Positions 31,623 to 46,300 of a stretch of DNA of 64,000 nt are shown in pieces. This DNA comes from Ciborinia camelliae (taxonomy: Eukaryota > Ascomycota > Leotiomycetes > Helotiales > Sclerotiniaceae). Location of the stretch: contig JANPYM010000004.1 of the NCBI GenBank assembly GCA_025890175.1, forward strand, positions 2,372,682-2,436,681, in the 5' to 3' direction. Each line of letters starts with the position of its first letter. Positions within the stretch are counted from its first letter, which is position 1. Below the pieces are notes generated by a model. That model worked only from the letters and a program-made list of their open reading frames with translations. It was not told where the DNA came from and made no database searches. A program made the position numbers and the translations under genes.

Positions 31623-34600
31623 GTGGCTGGTTGATCAAGTTGAGAGGATGGTGTGTTGTGCTTTTATTTCGTAATGCAGTCATTTAATATTTGTTTATGA
31701 TGAATGGGATAAAAGTATGCCATGTGACAAGTTTCAGGAATTAATACAAAAAGCAACAAATCTCATAAATCAACAGCTATAGCCTCAGTCAACATTTTAT
31801 CAGCAATTCGATATAATTGAGAGTACTCTGGTGTGGACTTGCGTCAAGGAGTACGTATAGTTATCTCTCTAAATAGTATAGTTATATCACCGTTATATAG
31901 GTAAGTATACCGTTGATTGATTCTTGTTGCTGTCGCCATTAGCATCCTTTTATTGTTCCAATCTAATTTACTCTTTTTACACCTATTGAAGGATATTGAA
32001 GTATGTTGGCTCCCTCTCTCATGGATGGCTTACAATATCTATGCAGAATAATAGAAAGCCTCCTGTCTGTATCATGCTACATTTCCGTCTCTTATGCGTG
32101 TGATTTTGGTATAAACCTATCTTGTGAAGACAAGCTAGTTATATACCAACAAGAAGTGGAGACAAATTGAACTTCGGCTCGGAAATAAGGGAGTAAGTAG
32201 AGGAATCCCAAGTGGACTGAAGAATTCCAGAGTATCTCGCCAGCTGGTATTAGTGTTCCCAGATGTCACGAATTCTCCTTTTGTTCCTTGTCTTCTATAA
32301 AATCTTCATAGGTGCCCTCCGATACATCTAATGAAATTAAAAAGATATAGCTACAAAAGCCCGCAGGCTGTTTCTTGGGCACTACTAATCATCAATACAG
32401 AGAGGTATTGCCATTCAAGTAGGTGTTAGATCTCTCAGTGTCTTATCTTTCCGATGGAGCTCATGATTGAATTAACCATAAAGTGTAATAATTGTTGTCG
32501 AATGTGCCATGACTCATGAGATAGTTAAAAAGTATTACTAATTTCTACATCTAATTTTTACATTTTCCCATATTCAATCTTGAAAGTCTCTCGCGGCCCC
32601 CCAATCTAACCCTATTTCAAAGCTCTTGGAATTGAATAAAGACTCAATACTGAAATCAAACACTCTGATAACGGCCAAAGTTTATTTTTTGGAGTTATTG
32701 CCAATATACCAACAGAATCATCTGCCTAGATTTATACCAAGGCATTAGTGCCGCTATCTCACTTTTCATAAACTTCATCCATGCCCCGCTCTGAGTACGA
32801 TTTCCCATCCGTCTAGACTTGTCTATGGCTTGTTTGTGTCTATAAGAGCTCTCTTCTTGTCAATCTAGAAAGATAATCTCATCAATGCATGCAGGATTTA
32901 CATCTTCCTTAAGGAAAAATGAAATTTTGGGGGGCTTGATCAGGGTTGCGAATCGCTCGTTACTCTTTTGTATTTCATCGTATTAGGAGATAGTTGTGGA
33001 AAATTGAGATTGGTTTGGACTCCTAGAAAACGTTCCTTCACCATTGTTTAGTCTTCACCGTTTTTCGATATTGTACTGTCGGCGAAATACTATTCCATAC
33101 AGGAATATATTGTCAATAATATCACCGTTCTTCTATCAATTATCGATCAATCTGGGCTTCGATAGCGTCCTACTTTAAGGCATGCAGATTGCGTCTCTAT
33201 TAAAATTTGTGTGGTCACGGTTTTTGGAGAGCTTGAGGCTGGTTTGACATGGTCGATATTGATTTAGACTTGGATATTTGGGACCTGCTACTATCTTCTT
33301 AACGTCTATACAGAGCTTTGAATAAGATCAATATGCTTGACATGTGTCTAAGTGTAATGATCCTTCACTTGAAATTTCCCAGATCTTGAAATCCGTATTA
33401 TTCACTCTCCACAATCTACTATCATCCAATGTTCCAATCTTGAGATTAAACCCCTCCAGGACTCACAAACTACAGCCCCTATCAGGATTAGTTCACCAAA
33501 ATATCAGAATTCATGTGCTCGGAGCGCAACCTTGATAACACGACTCTTGGCTTTCTTTGAAACCTCAAATACTGAACATGCCTTTGGCTCAAAGCCTTTG
33601 AGTCAAAGGTCTTTGCAGAATCTCTGCACTAGCCATTTGTTTCTAATTGACAAAGTCCTAGCTTACGGCGATATCTATTCATTGACGTGTTGTGTTAATT
33701 ACCCTTGTCATTTCTCCTTCGCGTTACCGAAACCGATGTAGTTGCAAATTCCCCCCAGATAAACAGTGGAAGAATTTAGATGAAGAAGATAATCTGACAT
33801 GATAAAACTACGGAAGAGCAAAGCGAATTGAGATCGCTAAAATGAAGCTATTCCCATTTGCCGAGTGCCTGAGGTCTCCGCCCCAAAGTGGACATAATCA
33901 TCGGACGCGCAGCCCATTAAAAAGAATTGTCTATCGAAACAAAAACAAAAACAAAAGATGCGACCACGCATCTCATAGGGCTTTTCGCGCGCTTCTCCCT
34001 ATTTCACGTACCCCGTACGAGGATCCACTAGGCTCGAGCCTAGTGAGTTATGTTTACTTCGATTTGCCAACTCGGCCAAGCGACCGTTCAATTTTTTATG
34101 TTGAGGAGAGTACTTTTTGGATATTTAAATGAGAAGAAATGGTCTGCCAGTCATGGTGCTTCTGCCTGGAAATTGAATATTCACTCTCCTGAGAGATATG
34201 AAAAATCAATCTGGTTCTAAATTACCCTTAAAGGATCGGAATGAAAGATCGCATAACTTCATACTAACCATATAATCATCATTACTATTCTCATCTTCCA
34301 TGAAAAATAACAAAAGTTTGTTACTATGCCATCTATTTTGCTGCTATTTAGTTGTATTCCCATTCCCATCATCATTTTCGATCTAACACCGTCAATTATG
34401 GCACCAAATCCACACGCAAGAATAGGTACCATCATCCAACATGACATAACCACCCACAATCCGACTACATTTTAGAGCCGCGAGTCAAAACTCTGGGAGA
34501 CCATTAACTATCTGATGTCATGAGCTTTGCGGTTTGCGATAAGTAGAAACAGTTTAGGGTTCCATAGATGGTTTATATACAATTCCTCTCCACTTATATT

Positions 34601-37600
34601 AAGCGAGACGCCATTTAAACCGGGTCTTCCATTCTACAGTCTTTTTTTATTTATACTGCAGCCATTACATCACAAGCTACTTCTAAACTTTCAATTATTG
34701 AATTATTGAGGTGGAGATACCCTTTAAGCATGGCATCACATCCCATATAAACGCCGAAATACATGGGGATGCGTTCAAATGGCGCAAGTCCCATTTATTT
34801 CAGAAGGACCCTCAAATGTGATACTCAAACCTGATGATAGACCATTGTCAAAGACCGATTGCATAACGAAGGAGTGAATATGCGGCGTGCCCCTCCTAAC
34901 CAGATCATATAGAGAACGATATGAGCGAATGCATGTACAACTTATTATCTTATGCTCACTCAGATAATACGACGGAGTAGATTGACGAATTTGTGGATAG
35001 CCACATTTTTTTTATCTTCATCTTCAGCTCGAAGTGCATTTCTAACCTACCCCTTATCCCTCTACTATATAAACCACTATATTTGGGTATCTATATCTCA
35101 AGAACTTCCAGCCATATATTCAGCTTGAAAAGGGAAAGTGATGCTAGAGTTGAAGCTTTTGGAATTTCTCCTTGGATATGACTTGAAAATACCTCTTTCC
35201 CAGAATTTGCGATGGTTTTGAGTATTCACCAGTTGAATATATCAAACAAATCATTGCCGACATGAAGGTTTTTGTTGTCATTTTCTGCAAATGCTATGTG
35301 TTACTGTATTCGTTCTCAAAATCCTTATTCTATCATCACCATAACATCCAATACAAATTACCTAATATTTTGATTCTATTCCTTTCTCAAAAAATCAAGC
35401 CTCGAGGAAAGAAGATGTTGTATTCTGACAGCCCGATTCCTGGTAAACTAGCAAGATATACATGCGTGACCGTTCCACATGTAAATCTTATACTTGGTTG
35501 TTTGAATGTATTTCCAATGATCAAAGGGTATAAGGAATGAGAATGGATATACTATGTTGGGCCATGAACTTATAGCTGTAGAATTTATCGCGTCTGCAAG
35601 ATTCGGAGGCTGATTGTGAATATCTTACACTTTCAAGATATACGTTTAATCACATCTCCACTCTTTACCCACCACTCTAAGATTTCAGTATATAAGCAAC
35701 AATTATTGAACCTTATGTTCCCAATCGATTCTTTCGGCCTAAAATACCGGAAACTATAAGTATACGGGAAACTGACTCGTGATATATAATGAAAGGCCCC
35801 AAGCCTCGCGTATTCAAGAAACTCTACTGCTGTTGATATAGTGAAGCATACTATATATTTGAATCATATTATAATTTTCTTTGTCAAATTCTTCAAACTC
35901 ATCGCCGTAATTGTCATTGATATCACAATATCAACTAAGGTAGATAGTTACACCTCCGATCATATCTTCATCTGCAAAGAGAACAATAAAAGACTATTAA
36001 AAGTTCAGAATGAAAAGATAGATTAAACACGCAAAGACAGTCTAACCATTCCACTACATTCTCCTTTGTTTTTTCCTATCTTTATTCGCAGTCATGGAGA
36101 TGAAATAATTAGAGGAAATAGGTGCTTTATATACCTGGGCAGCCAGCTAGTCTTCTTTCAGTGATCAAAGTGATGTTTCGGGCTGATAGGTCAATATACT
36201 GTATCACGAAATTATGATATAACATTCCTTCAGACTTTTATTACACAGCTCTACAATATCTTCTCACCTCCTCGCTCCACTTAATTCCATATAGACAGAT
36301 GTTAGACAAACAAGTATAAAACCCTCCTCTATCCCATCTCGCAATCTACTGAGAAAAACAAAAAAGACTATCTTCAGCTTCGATTAGGAACTACTTTCTA
36401 TGTTTGGAGTGTGAAATTATTGACTTGTTGATTCATTATACTTTAGCTTTACAGTTTATTTATTATTGATTTTGGGGGGAGGGTTGGGGGTTAGTTCGTT
36501 GATGCGTTCGTTGATGCGTGTTCCAGGTTATTGTCGATCTTGTTATTATATTCACTCTCGTCATTGGGATTATATTTAGTCCAACTGCCACTAGGTATCA
36601 TCCATTTCTTCATATTCGCTACATTTACCACGCACCTTTCCCACCCAAAACACATCTCAGCCTTAAAAATTACCAAACCCATTTCTCCATTTCTCCATGC
36701 CGAATATTCGACAAGCGCCCAAATACAAAGCAATGGGAGAACCAAACATCAAAAACACTCATGGAACTTAGCCTTAAGACGCTGTAGGTAGGTACCAAAT
36801 GACATTTCCAGGTCCATAAAAACAAAAAAGGGGGACCTCGGGACGGGATATTTATATACTCATCAGCATCCCAAATTCCTCGTAGAACCTGATGTAGCAG
36901 TATACAAGATACGTCACTCACAGGTTCGAATTTAGCAGCAAAGATAAATATTTACTACCCTCCTATTCGTACCTATATATAGCAAGTTCACACCTGCATC
37001 TCCGATGAACCCATCCAGAGTCCCTTCAGATCTACTGATTCTACTCTCACTCATATGAAAGACCCTGGACCTTCATTCATCTCTGATGTAGAATCTACAA
37101 TGATGGGGTTAAATTTTGAATTGGATACTAAGGAAAGGAAATGAAATGAAATGATGATTCCTGATTCCTGATTTCTGAAAGTGTTGGTTTCTAGTTTTTC
37201 CTTGGGGTGGGATTCCTTTCTATGTGTCTGGAGTATTTATTTATTATCACTCCTATCCTATCCTATAGAATAGAACAGTGAAAATGGGCGCTGCACATGG
37301 AACTTGTTTCTTACTGTTAATTCATTCATCTCCATTGTCATTTAATTTCAAAATCGTAAACATGACATCATCACTATCATCACCATCTTCATTCTCAGCA
37401 CCCGTAATACAACTATTACCCCCAAATAATTACCGGGACGAAGATCTCTGAAGTCTTAATACCCACCGAATACTTAATAGACTATAGTCACAGCCATAGT
37501 TCCTGAGCCAGTATAGATGCGAGGTATGTTTTATATTCTTGAAGATTCATAGAGAGCTAGAAATGGGCGGTTTATATACAGCAACTTGGACTTGAACTTG

Positions 37601-40600
37601 TCAATAGAGAGAAATGAGAAATGAGGACTTGGGAAATAGGAAGTAGGAAGAGTGAAGGAAATCCTACACACATATCCATCCATCCATCAATCTACTTCGA
37701 AAAGAAAAGTCCTCCATACCATCTAATCTAATCTCATGCTATCTCATCCCAATCCCAATCTCAATCCTCAATCCTCAAGATACCTACCTCCCTACCAACC
37801 CACCAACCTATCCATATACCGCACCAACCAATCCCACATATTTAGCTACCAATCCAAATCCAAATCCAAATCCAAATCCAAATCCAAATCCAAATCCAAA
37901 TCCAAATCCAAATCCAAATCCAAATCCAAATCCAAATCCAAATCCAAATCCAAATCCAAATCCAAATCCAAATCCAAATCCAAATCCAAATCCAAATCCA
38001 AATCCAAATCCAAATCCAAATCCAAATCCAAATCCAAATCCAAATCCAAATCCCAATCCCAATCCAAGTCAGTCCAAATCCCAGTTCAAGAAGACAATTA
38101 AAAAAGGACACCTACCTAATACTAATAGAAGAATATAGAGAACAATCCAGATTTGGGGTATGAGATGATGAGATATATGAGATGATGAGATGAGATGATG
38201 AGATAATGAGATGATGAGATATATGAGATAATAAGATGATGAGATATCTATAATAGAATACACGAGGAAAGAAAGTAGAAAGTAAAGCGAGGTAGATAGG
38301 TAGGTAGGTAGGTAGGTAGATGGGTAGATGGGTAATTATAGGAGGATATATTGTATTAGTGTATTGTACTGTGACTAGTTGTGATTCCATTCCATTCCAT
38401 TTGGATCGAAAGGACTACATTGCAGCTGGTGGTGCTTCTGGAATCTGGTAAGGGCATCAAGAGACCAATCTAAACAAAATAAAAACAAGAAAACACACCC
38501 TTCAAACGACCAGCACCAGCACCTGCACATCCATCGCAGTGAGTAGATATTCCGCGTAATACCCAATATACCTATCTACATCAATAATAAAAAAGAAAGA
38601 AACTCTCATAGAGCTAGAGCAAGCAGCCACCCATCTACGAACCAACACAGCCATATATAATCGCGCAGCAAAGCAATACAATCTACGGGACATAATCAGA
38701 TATGATACAAAATACCGAGCGATCGATTCCTATATAGTACTTGTAACGCCATTGAAATGCTATGATTTAGAGATCGTGAGTGATGATCATATCAACTGAT
38801 GTGAATAGGACGAGCGAACTATGAACTCTATGTATGAACTCCACGTATGAAAGTGGACGTCCATCTCGATTCTCATTGCTAGGTATGCAGACGAGGGAGG
38901 AAAGATCAGGTAGGTATTGAAATGGGGAAGAACCCATGCTGATTAAGGATTTTTACACATCTATACCTAGGTACCTAGTATAGTCCTGATATTTATAGCG
39001 AGTACATTATATATATATATATATATACACATACCGAGTACATTACTCAAAAAAAAAAATAGGTACACAGCCCTAAAATGCATATTAAAAAAAATGCACA
39101 ATTCCGCACAAATACCCAGCAAGTAGGTATGCAAAGGTCTCACACACAACCTCGTACCCCCTCGGGATGTTTCCGGAATCCGAGCCATCCATCCATCCAT
39201 CCTTCCTTCCCTTCCTTCCGAACGCGTTGCATCCCGCGAGTACAGTAAACAAAAACCCGACCCCTGAATCACAAATACATCCATAACAGAGCAAGGCTCT
39301 TGATCCCAACCCCACGATCCAAACCCCGTAATCCCAACCCCAAAAGGTGAAAAATACCACGAGGGAGAGCGACGAACGACCGTAGCTCTCTTGAATCTCC
39401 CCCCATTTGATCCTCAATAAGATACAAGGACTTGGTTGGGTTCTGTCATTTGGTTCCCCGGTTCCACATTCCGTATCCAATGTTTTTCCATTCCAGAAAT
39501 CGAAATCGGAAAAAATATGCAATAACAATTGAAATTCCATCCACGAAGTTTTGTGATCATTTTCGTAATTGATTGATTAATGATCAAATTGAGCTTTGTG
39601 AATTGCACTAAAAAGTAAATTGAGTGTTTTGAGGAGAAAGGCTCCGGGGACACTTAAAATGGACAGATTGGTGTGTGCTGGCGTTCGATATTCCGTACCT
39701 AACCTTAGATGTTGAAACTTCAACTTTCCAAATAATCAAGCATCATCAGAGTGGTATTTAATCCGTATCGATAGCGGACAATTTCCACGAACCGTTCCTC
39801 ATCCGAGGTTTTGTCTGAGACAGACAGGGAAATGCAAGCAAGCAATCTGATACTGATGCGCGTGGATAAGATACAGTTTTTTCTATCGGTATTCCTATCG
39901 ATTGTGGTGTTTGACTTCCTATCGGATTATCGACGATACGATACGATGCGATATGATATGATATGATATGATATGATGCGATAAAAGATTTGCATGTTTG
40001 GACGAGGAGCCGAAATGAAATCTGGCAGGACCCTGCTATCGTTGTTCGCACGGCTTTAACACTAACAGAAATAGAAATCGAAATCGAAATAGAAATAAGA
40101 TGCGGGAGGAAATGCGGGAGTCGCAAATGAGGAGTGAGTGAGCCAGCCAGGAAACTCATCAATCAATTCGTCAAGGTGATTTGATTATTATTGATGGCGT
40201 CGTAAATTGAAATTGAGGTCAAGATTTTAAGATGAACTCAATGCGCCCCCCTCGTTCATACACACACATACATGGTAAATTCGTGAGTGTCTGTCCACGG
40301 GTATTGATGATTTCAATTCTTGACTTGCTCATTTGCTCACTTGAACATAATAACGATTTCTCTTCCCAACCTCCTCAACCCCTATTTCATGAATGATTCT
40401 TGTCATCAATATACCGGTACCTACCAGGTATGAATTTCTCAGATTCCCATAATGAATTTGTGGAGAGAGCTTTTGGCGATATCCTTGTCCAAAATCTACA
40501 GATTGACGTCGGGCAGGCGGGTCTTCCCTAGGGGAAATGTTGTTTGGACTTGACTTGGGATTAATTCGGAGTTGAAGTACAAATGGGGATAGATATTGTT

Positions 40601-43339
40601 AATCTCTTTATCCTGTGGGCGATTTTGATGTTTATGGAGATTCGAATCTGCAATGGAGCACGGAGCTGTATTATTGTTTATATGGTGTGTGGCATTAGTA
40701 TTTGTTTGTTTTGATGTAAATAAGAAACACGTCGATGCATTGAACGGGTCCATAGTAAACAAAAGCTTCATGCGAGTACTATAATAATGTGTTTCAAGAT
40801 CCTCCTTTCTTTCCACATTCAGCATCGATGCCACTATGTTGAGCATGGGACCCTCGAAAAAGTACAGTGATGCTCGTGATGCATGATGCCCAAAATATAC
40901 GTGGCACAAGACGAAGAAGCGCTAGAGGGACATCGGAATTCTTCTTTACAGCGTGCATGCATGGAGGGGGAATATGGAATCGATTGTTGTCAGCCTCTTA
41001 AATCTCATCTTATTGGCCTCGATGGATCATGGATCCGATGCATTGATTCTTGGGGTAGTTGGGAGGAAATAACAGAGTTTCTACTGGATCAATTATGGAC
41101 AAGTGCTCGTGTGCTATCCAGTTCAGTCAATGTGCATTTGATTGAGGGCTGCTCGGGTTGCAGTACAGGACCTAGATACCTAGTAAATAAATGATCCAAG
41201 CGACTGGGTAGCAGGCCAAGTAGCAGCAGCAGGCAGGCAGTAGGCAATAGGCAGTAGATGTCCAATCCAGGTGGGTGAGCAAGATGTTTCTAGGAGCTGG
41301 AGGGACTAGATGAAGTTATACGGAATTTGATTGGTGTTGATTCAACCAATTTTTGTGTACTGATACTGGTACTCTGGTACTATACCTAGGTAGGTATACC
41401 TACCTATACTTGCCGCTTTTATTAACTTGACTTGGACTTGACTTTGACTTAAGGTTGACTTGACTTGCCTTTGAAGACTTTGATGGGACCTGATTTATGC
41501 TTTACGCGTTGATTGGTTCAGATTTATTGATAAGCAAAACAAAACAAACAAAAAGATGGATAGGTAAATAAATAAACAAACATTGGTATTGCAGGAGGTA
41601 CTTGTACTTGTATTGGTACGCTGTACGCTGTACACTGTATACACTGTACACTATATAGAGAACTTGAAACGATGTCAAAAGTTGAGAATACTAAATATAC
41701 TCATAAAAAGAAGAACTGTGGTCACACTGGAAGCAAAGCTAAGAGAATGAGGGAATTTGTATCTCCTTCCCCCCTATTTTGGAAATAATGGTAACGGTTT
41801 ATATGTTGTAGAACTCATAATTCATAGGTAGGTAATCTTTATCGAATTTGATAGATATTTACCTGGGAGGCAGGTACCGGTAGATAGATTGGATGGAAAT
41901 GAAAATCGAGAGTGAGTTACCTTAATACAGGAGCAGGGAGCAGTTGCAGGTGCAGTTGCAGGGTGGTGGTTAAAGTTTTCTTCAATGAGGGTGTGACTTT
42001 ATCTATCGATTTTTTGTCTCAGTCGCGTCAAGTTAAGCGAAAAGCTGGTAAAAGAACGAAAAGAACGCGACATTTGGTAAACAACATGAGCATTATTACG
42101 GACGAAGCCTTTTTTCTCCCGTTCCCCCCCAATAGAATAACTAGAACTCCGCCCCCATTTTGATCCCCCATCCCATCCCATCACATCCCATCAAATCCAT
42201 CCATCCATCCATTCATCCATCGCATACTTCGTTCCAACATTATTCTCAGCAACAAATTCTCTTTCCACATACCTACTTCCTAGTTCTTACCTATTCCCTT
42301 TCAAATATTCAATAATATCCATACGCCATCCCGTCCATCCATCCATACATACATACGAACTCGAAATTAAAATTAAAATAAACGATCACTTAATATCTTC
42401 TCGAATCCCACTAATATCAACACTTCTTACGCTTTCACACTCCGAGAATACAAATATTGGCAACTGGAAACTGGTTTTCTATTGATGAGGGGTTCATGAG
42501 AGAAAAAGAAAAGAAAAGAAAGGAAAAGAAAAGAAATATCGAAACATCGAAGGTCGGCATTTTATTATATTATATCTTTGCGCCATTAAGTCTTTACGCC
42601 AGCGCCAACACTGACACTGACACTGACGCCGACGCCGAAAGCCCAAACTCGAAGTCAAGTGTACCAGTACGGACGGTACTTTTACTTTCACTGTACAGTA
42701 CATTTGAATTGGTATTCTTTTTTTCTTCAAAAAGGGAAAGAAACATACAAAGCATGACGTGACGACTTTCCTTCTTTCCTTGAACGACAGATTACACTCA
42801 TACTCATACTCATACTCCTACCGATACTCATCATCGCACTTGCCTTTTATAATCTACGAGCACCGGTGAACGTACGATTCTCGAATATTCAATTTCACAT
42901 CGACCGACTCATATACCTCTCTTCTCTCTCTCTCTCTCTCTTACCTTGCGCCACTATCTTCTTCCTCCGACATTCCTCAAATTGTTTCTATTACCAGTAC
43001 AGCCTACATTCCAATCGATTTCCAATAAACTACCCATTTTGGACAATACTTGTTGATTATTTCTTTCTCAAGTTGTAGTCTATTCTATCGAGCATTCAAA
43101 ACAACTGCAACATAAAGAACTCTGTATTAGCTGGTCCATTTCATCGAATCCTTTTTCTTCCAGAGATTGAAGACTGCGACAAGACGCGACAACTTTTCAC
43201 GATAGAGCGAAACAAAAAAGATATACACCCTCTGTAACGACTACACTTCTTAATGTCGCAAGACAGATAATCTCCGACATCAGCGCCAAAAAAGATCACT
43301 CATCTTAAATTGTTAAGCCGCGACATTCCAAGAAACATC
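31623..43339. other. 11.7-kb region without a supported gene
   Basis: 31.6-36.5 kb is AT-rich unique sequence with many stops in all frames and no recognisable transposon or gene remnant. From about 37 kb it becomes rich in simple repeats: the AAATCC array at 37853-38052, ATGAGATG runs at 38160-38245, GGTA at about 38293-38320, (TA)n near 39009-39028, and TACCTACC tracts near 41385-41405. Frames of 80-140 codons near 36500, 40500-40900 and 40883-41194 open on non-ATG codons or look random. The last 900 bp are the Wee1 leader/promoter side. A short-exon gene could be hidden here. Confidence 0.5.
37853..38052 (+). repeat. (AAATCC)n hexanucleotide array, about 33 copies
   Basis: Roughly 200 bp of uninterrupted CCAAAT/AAATCC hexamers end in CCCAATCCCAATCC variants. 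Because six is a multiple of three, frames read perfect dipeptide repeats (Lys-Ser, Asp-Leu, Gly-Phe, Trp-Ile). Those ORFs start in repeat-flanking sequence and are artefacts. Confidence 0.95.
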
Positions 43340-46300
43340 ATGTCGTACTCCAATAATGGCGGGGGAACTCTTACTATGCCATCACCTACACATGTTCACC
43401 ATGTTGATGTTACCTCAGCAGTTAGATCGCTCAGACGTTCTTTATCACGTTCTCCATCCAAGTTCCGACTAGTTACTAAATCGCCAAGTTCACCGAAATC
43501 TCCGCTATCGCCATCTCCACTGTCACCATCTAAGCGCGCATCTTCTTATCCTGCCATTTTCGCCGGCACAAATACACCTCACACACCTTCACCACTTGCT
43601 GTTCCATTTCCTCCAAGCTCAAGATTGGCACTTCGCTCCTCGTCGCGAGCCAAGACCGCCCCTCCACGACAAGCTACCCGTCTCCGAACCTCCCCAAGAA
43701 GTCCGATGAAGCGGGCATTGAGCCAAACAATTGATACTGGTAACGCGACCCCAACACCACTGGGTTTTATGGGTGGACAAGAAAATACTGGAGGCAGCAG
43801 TCCTGTGGAGAGAAGTGGCCTCGAGAAACTTCCGAGAATGCAATTCAACTTGGACGCAAATGCGCCTGTCAACCAGGCATTATCGAGATTGGGTGGTGAT
43901 GGAGCCAATGATTGCAATCCATCTACTTCAAGTCCATTGAAGCGCAGCGATACCATCATGAACCTTGATCAGGCAAGCCTTGGAAGCCCACTCGCAAAGC
44001 GCAGAAGTCTTCACGGTTCTGCCAACCTTGGGCATGAATTCAATGTCTTTGAACAAGCACCGGCTTCTCCGTCGCAATTCGATATTCACAGTGATTTGAA
44101 TCACGAATATGAATTATCCGCCACAGTTCTTACCTCTGAAAATACCGCATCTCCTTTCACCTCTACACCTCGACGTTCCTCCTCTTTGCGCAAATCAACC
44201 TTACTTCAAAGAAATGGCGAGAAGACTTCCTGGGGTCGAAGACATGCTGCTCAACTTTTGGCAGCGCAACAATCCGCACAGCAGCAACCTTTTGCGATTG
44301 CGAATCAGGAAATCGTTAGCCCAAGTAAACAAAAGAATCGTCCAAGATTGTCATTGGATCAATTCGTTGCACCTATGAGTCGCGACAGTCCATTCAATCA
44401 CCAAAGTAGCCTCCCGAATGCCTCGATGCATATGGTCAATCAATCACAACAACCCACACAACTGCCTGCACATCAACCTCACCCACTCTCGCGGACCATG
44501 ACAACTTCTTCTTCCAACTCGAGCATCGCCGAGGATTCGCCCGTTCATCAAGTCCCTGTCAACTTTGGTAGTAGCCATAAGCCTAAGATCGACTTCTCAA
44601 AATCTTTACCCGCTGGAGCTTTAAGACCATTCAATTTGGATCCTCCTGATGACTTCTCAACTCCTAAGAATTTCAAATCTGTTAAGCCATTGCCTGCTGC
44701 TTTCATGTCTACAGGTCTAATCTCAAAGGTCGGCAGAAGACCCGAAGAAGTTCAAATGCTTCGTGGAAATGCCAAGTCAAATGTTCCAGATACCCCATGT
44801 AAGAAGCAGAACAACATTTTCGGTACCTATCCAGCCGCAGTCCCAACGAGCGCCATTGCAAAGGCTAGACAAATCCGCCATTCATTCGGTACACCATCAA
44901 CACCTTTCAATTTCAATGGAGCGCCAGCTATCGGCACCTTTGGAAAGGGCAATGGGGTTTTCGGAAGTAGTTTTGGCCAACCGCGAGGTCTAACCAGACG
45001 AGGTAGCTTTCTCAGTATCGATGGAGATGACGTTGGATCACCAGACTTCAAGACCGATAGTCAAACCAGCGATTTTGATTTACCACCAACTCCCACAAAG
45101 CAAGCTCCTAGCTTCTCCCATTTCCAAAATGGTAGCCCTACGAGCCATCGATCGATTCCGGCATCAATGTCCGCTGTGGGTGGCTATAGTTTAGGGAAGA
45201 TACCAAGATCAAGCAGTAAGTTGAACCTCTCTACGAGTCCTGGCGAGCAGCAAGATGAAGACAGTGATGATGCGTCAATGGATATGAACGAATCTCCTAC
45301 ACCTGCGACCGCTGGACTTTCTTTGAGTAATTCTATTTCTGTGCCATCATTTTCCAGGTCCCGAGCATTACGGGGCATGCAATCTCCTTCGCCGTTGATG
45401 GCTAAATCTCTTACTACTTCTTTTTTGAGCGTTTCAAGAAAGCCCGGTTTTGCTAAAATTAGTCACGTGGCTCCAGCCAGTCCATTGGAGCGTGTAGATT
45501 TCATCGAGAGGTTGTCGCCTTGCACACCTCAAGACAGCATATTGCCGCCGGATCCTAGCGGCCTTTCCATCTCTAATCATCGAGATGGTCACGCCCATCT
45601 AGGTGCTAACGGTGCTTCCGTCAATCCACCTCCCGCTACACCAACTACCGGGCGAGATTATTTCGGTAAAACCAGCACCACTCCAGTTGGCAGCTTCCCT
45701 CCCCGAGATGTGGATGAGTCCCTTGTATCCCGATTTGATCAAGTAGAGATGATTGGAACAGGAGAGTTTTCTCAGGTATACCGAGTTACCCAAAGCTCTC
45801 AAAAGGCTTCCGCATTCCTCTTCGGCGATTCAGTCGATTCACCAATGACTGGTAGAACACCACCAACACCTATGCCACCACGTATCTATGCCGTCAAGAA
45901 GTCAAAACAACCATATCAAGGTTACAAGGATCGATCCCGGAAACTCAAGGAAGTTGAGGTTATCAAGGCACTTGGTGAGGCTGACAATGTTGTTCACTAC
46001 GTCGACTTTTGGGAAGAGAAGAATTACTTGTATATTCAAACCGAGTTTTGTGAAGAAGGTAGTCTTGATATCTTTCTTTATCAGGTTGGTCGCAAGGGAA
46101 GAGTAGATGATTTCAGAATCTGGAAGATTCTACTTGAGATTGGACAGGTAAGCTGAACATCCCGCCAAGATCATCACAACATAACCAACATTACATAGGG
46201 TCTTAAACATATTCATGATTCTGGCTTCATTCATCTTGATATCAAACCCGCCAATATCATGATTACTTTCGAGGGTGTCTTGAAGATTGGAGATTTTGGC

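Noticed and set aside
36900..36960. GGTTCGAA-like sequence suggestive of a tRNA B box
   Set aside because: There is no matching A box, no cloverleaf arms and no acceptor pairing within tRNA distance on either strand.
37736..38111. ORFs encoding Lys-Ser, Asp-Leu, Gly-Phe or Trp-Ile dipeptide repeats
   Set aside because: All derive from the AAATCC hexamer array; frames on both strands are equally open, as expected for a repeat and not for a gene.
40496..41194. Two overlapping frames of 137 aa (-) and 103 aa (+) that could be divergent small genes
   Set aside because: The minus-strand frame opens on TTG and neither product has motifs, compositional coding signal or splice partners that I can see.
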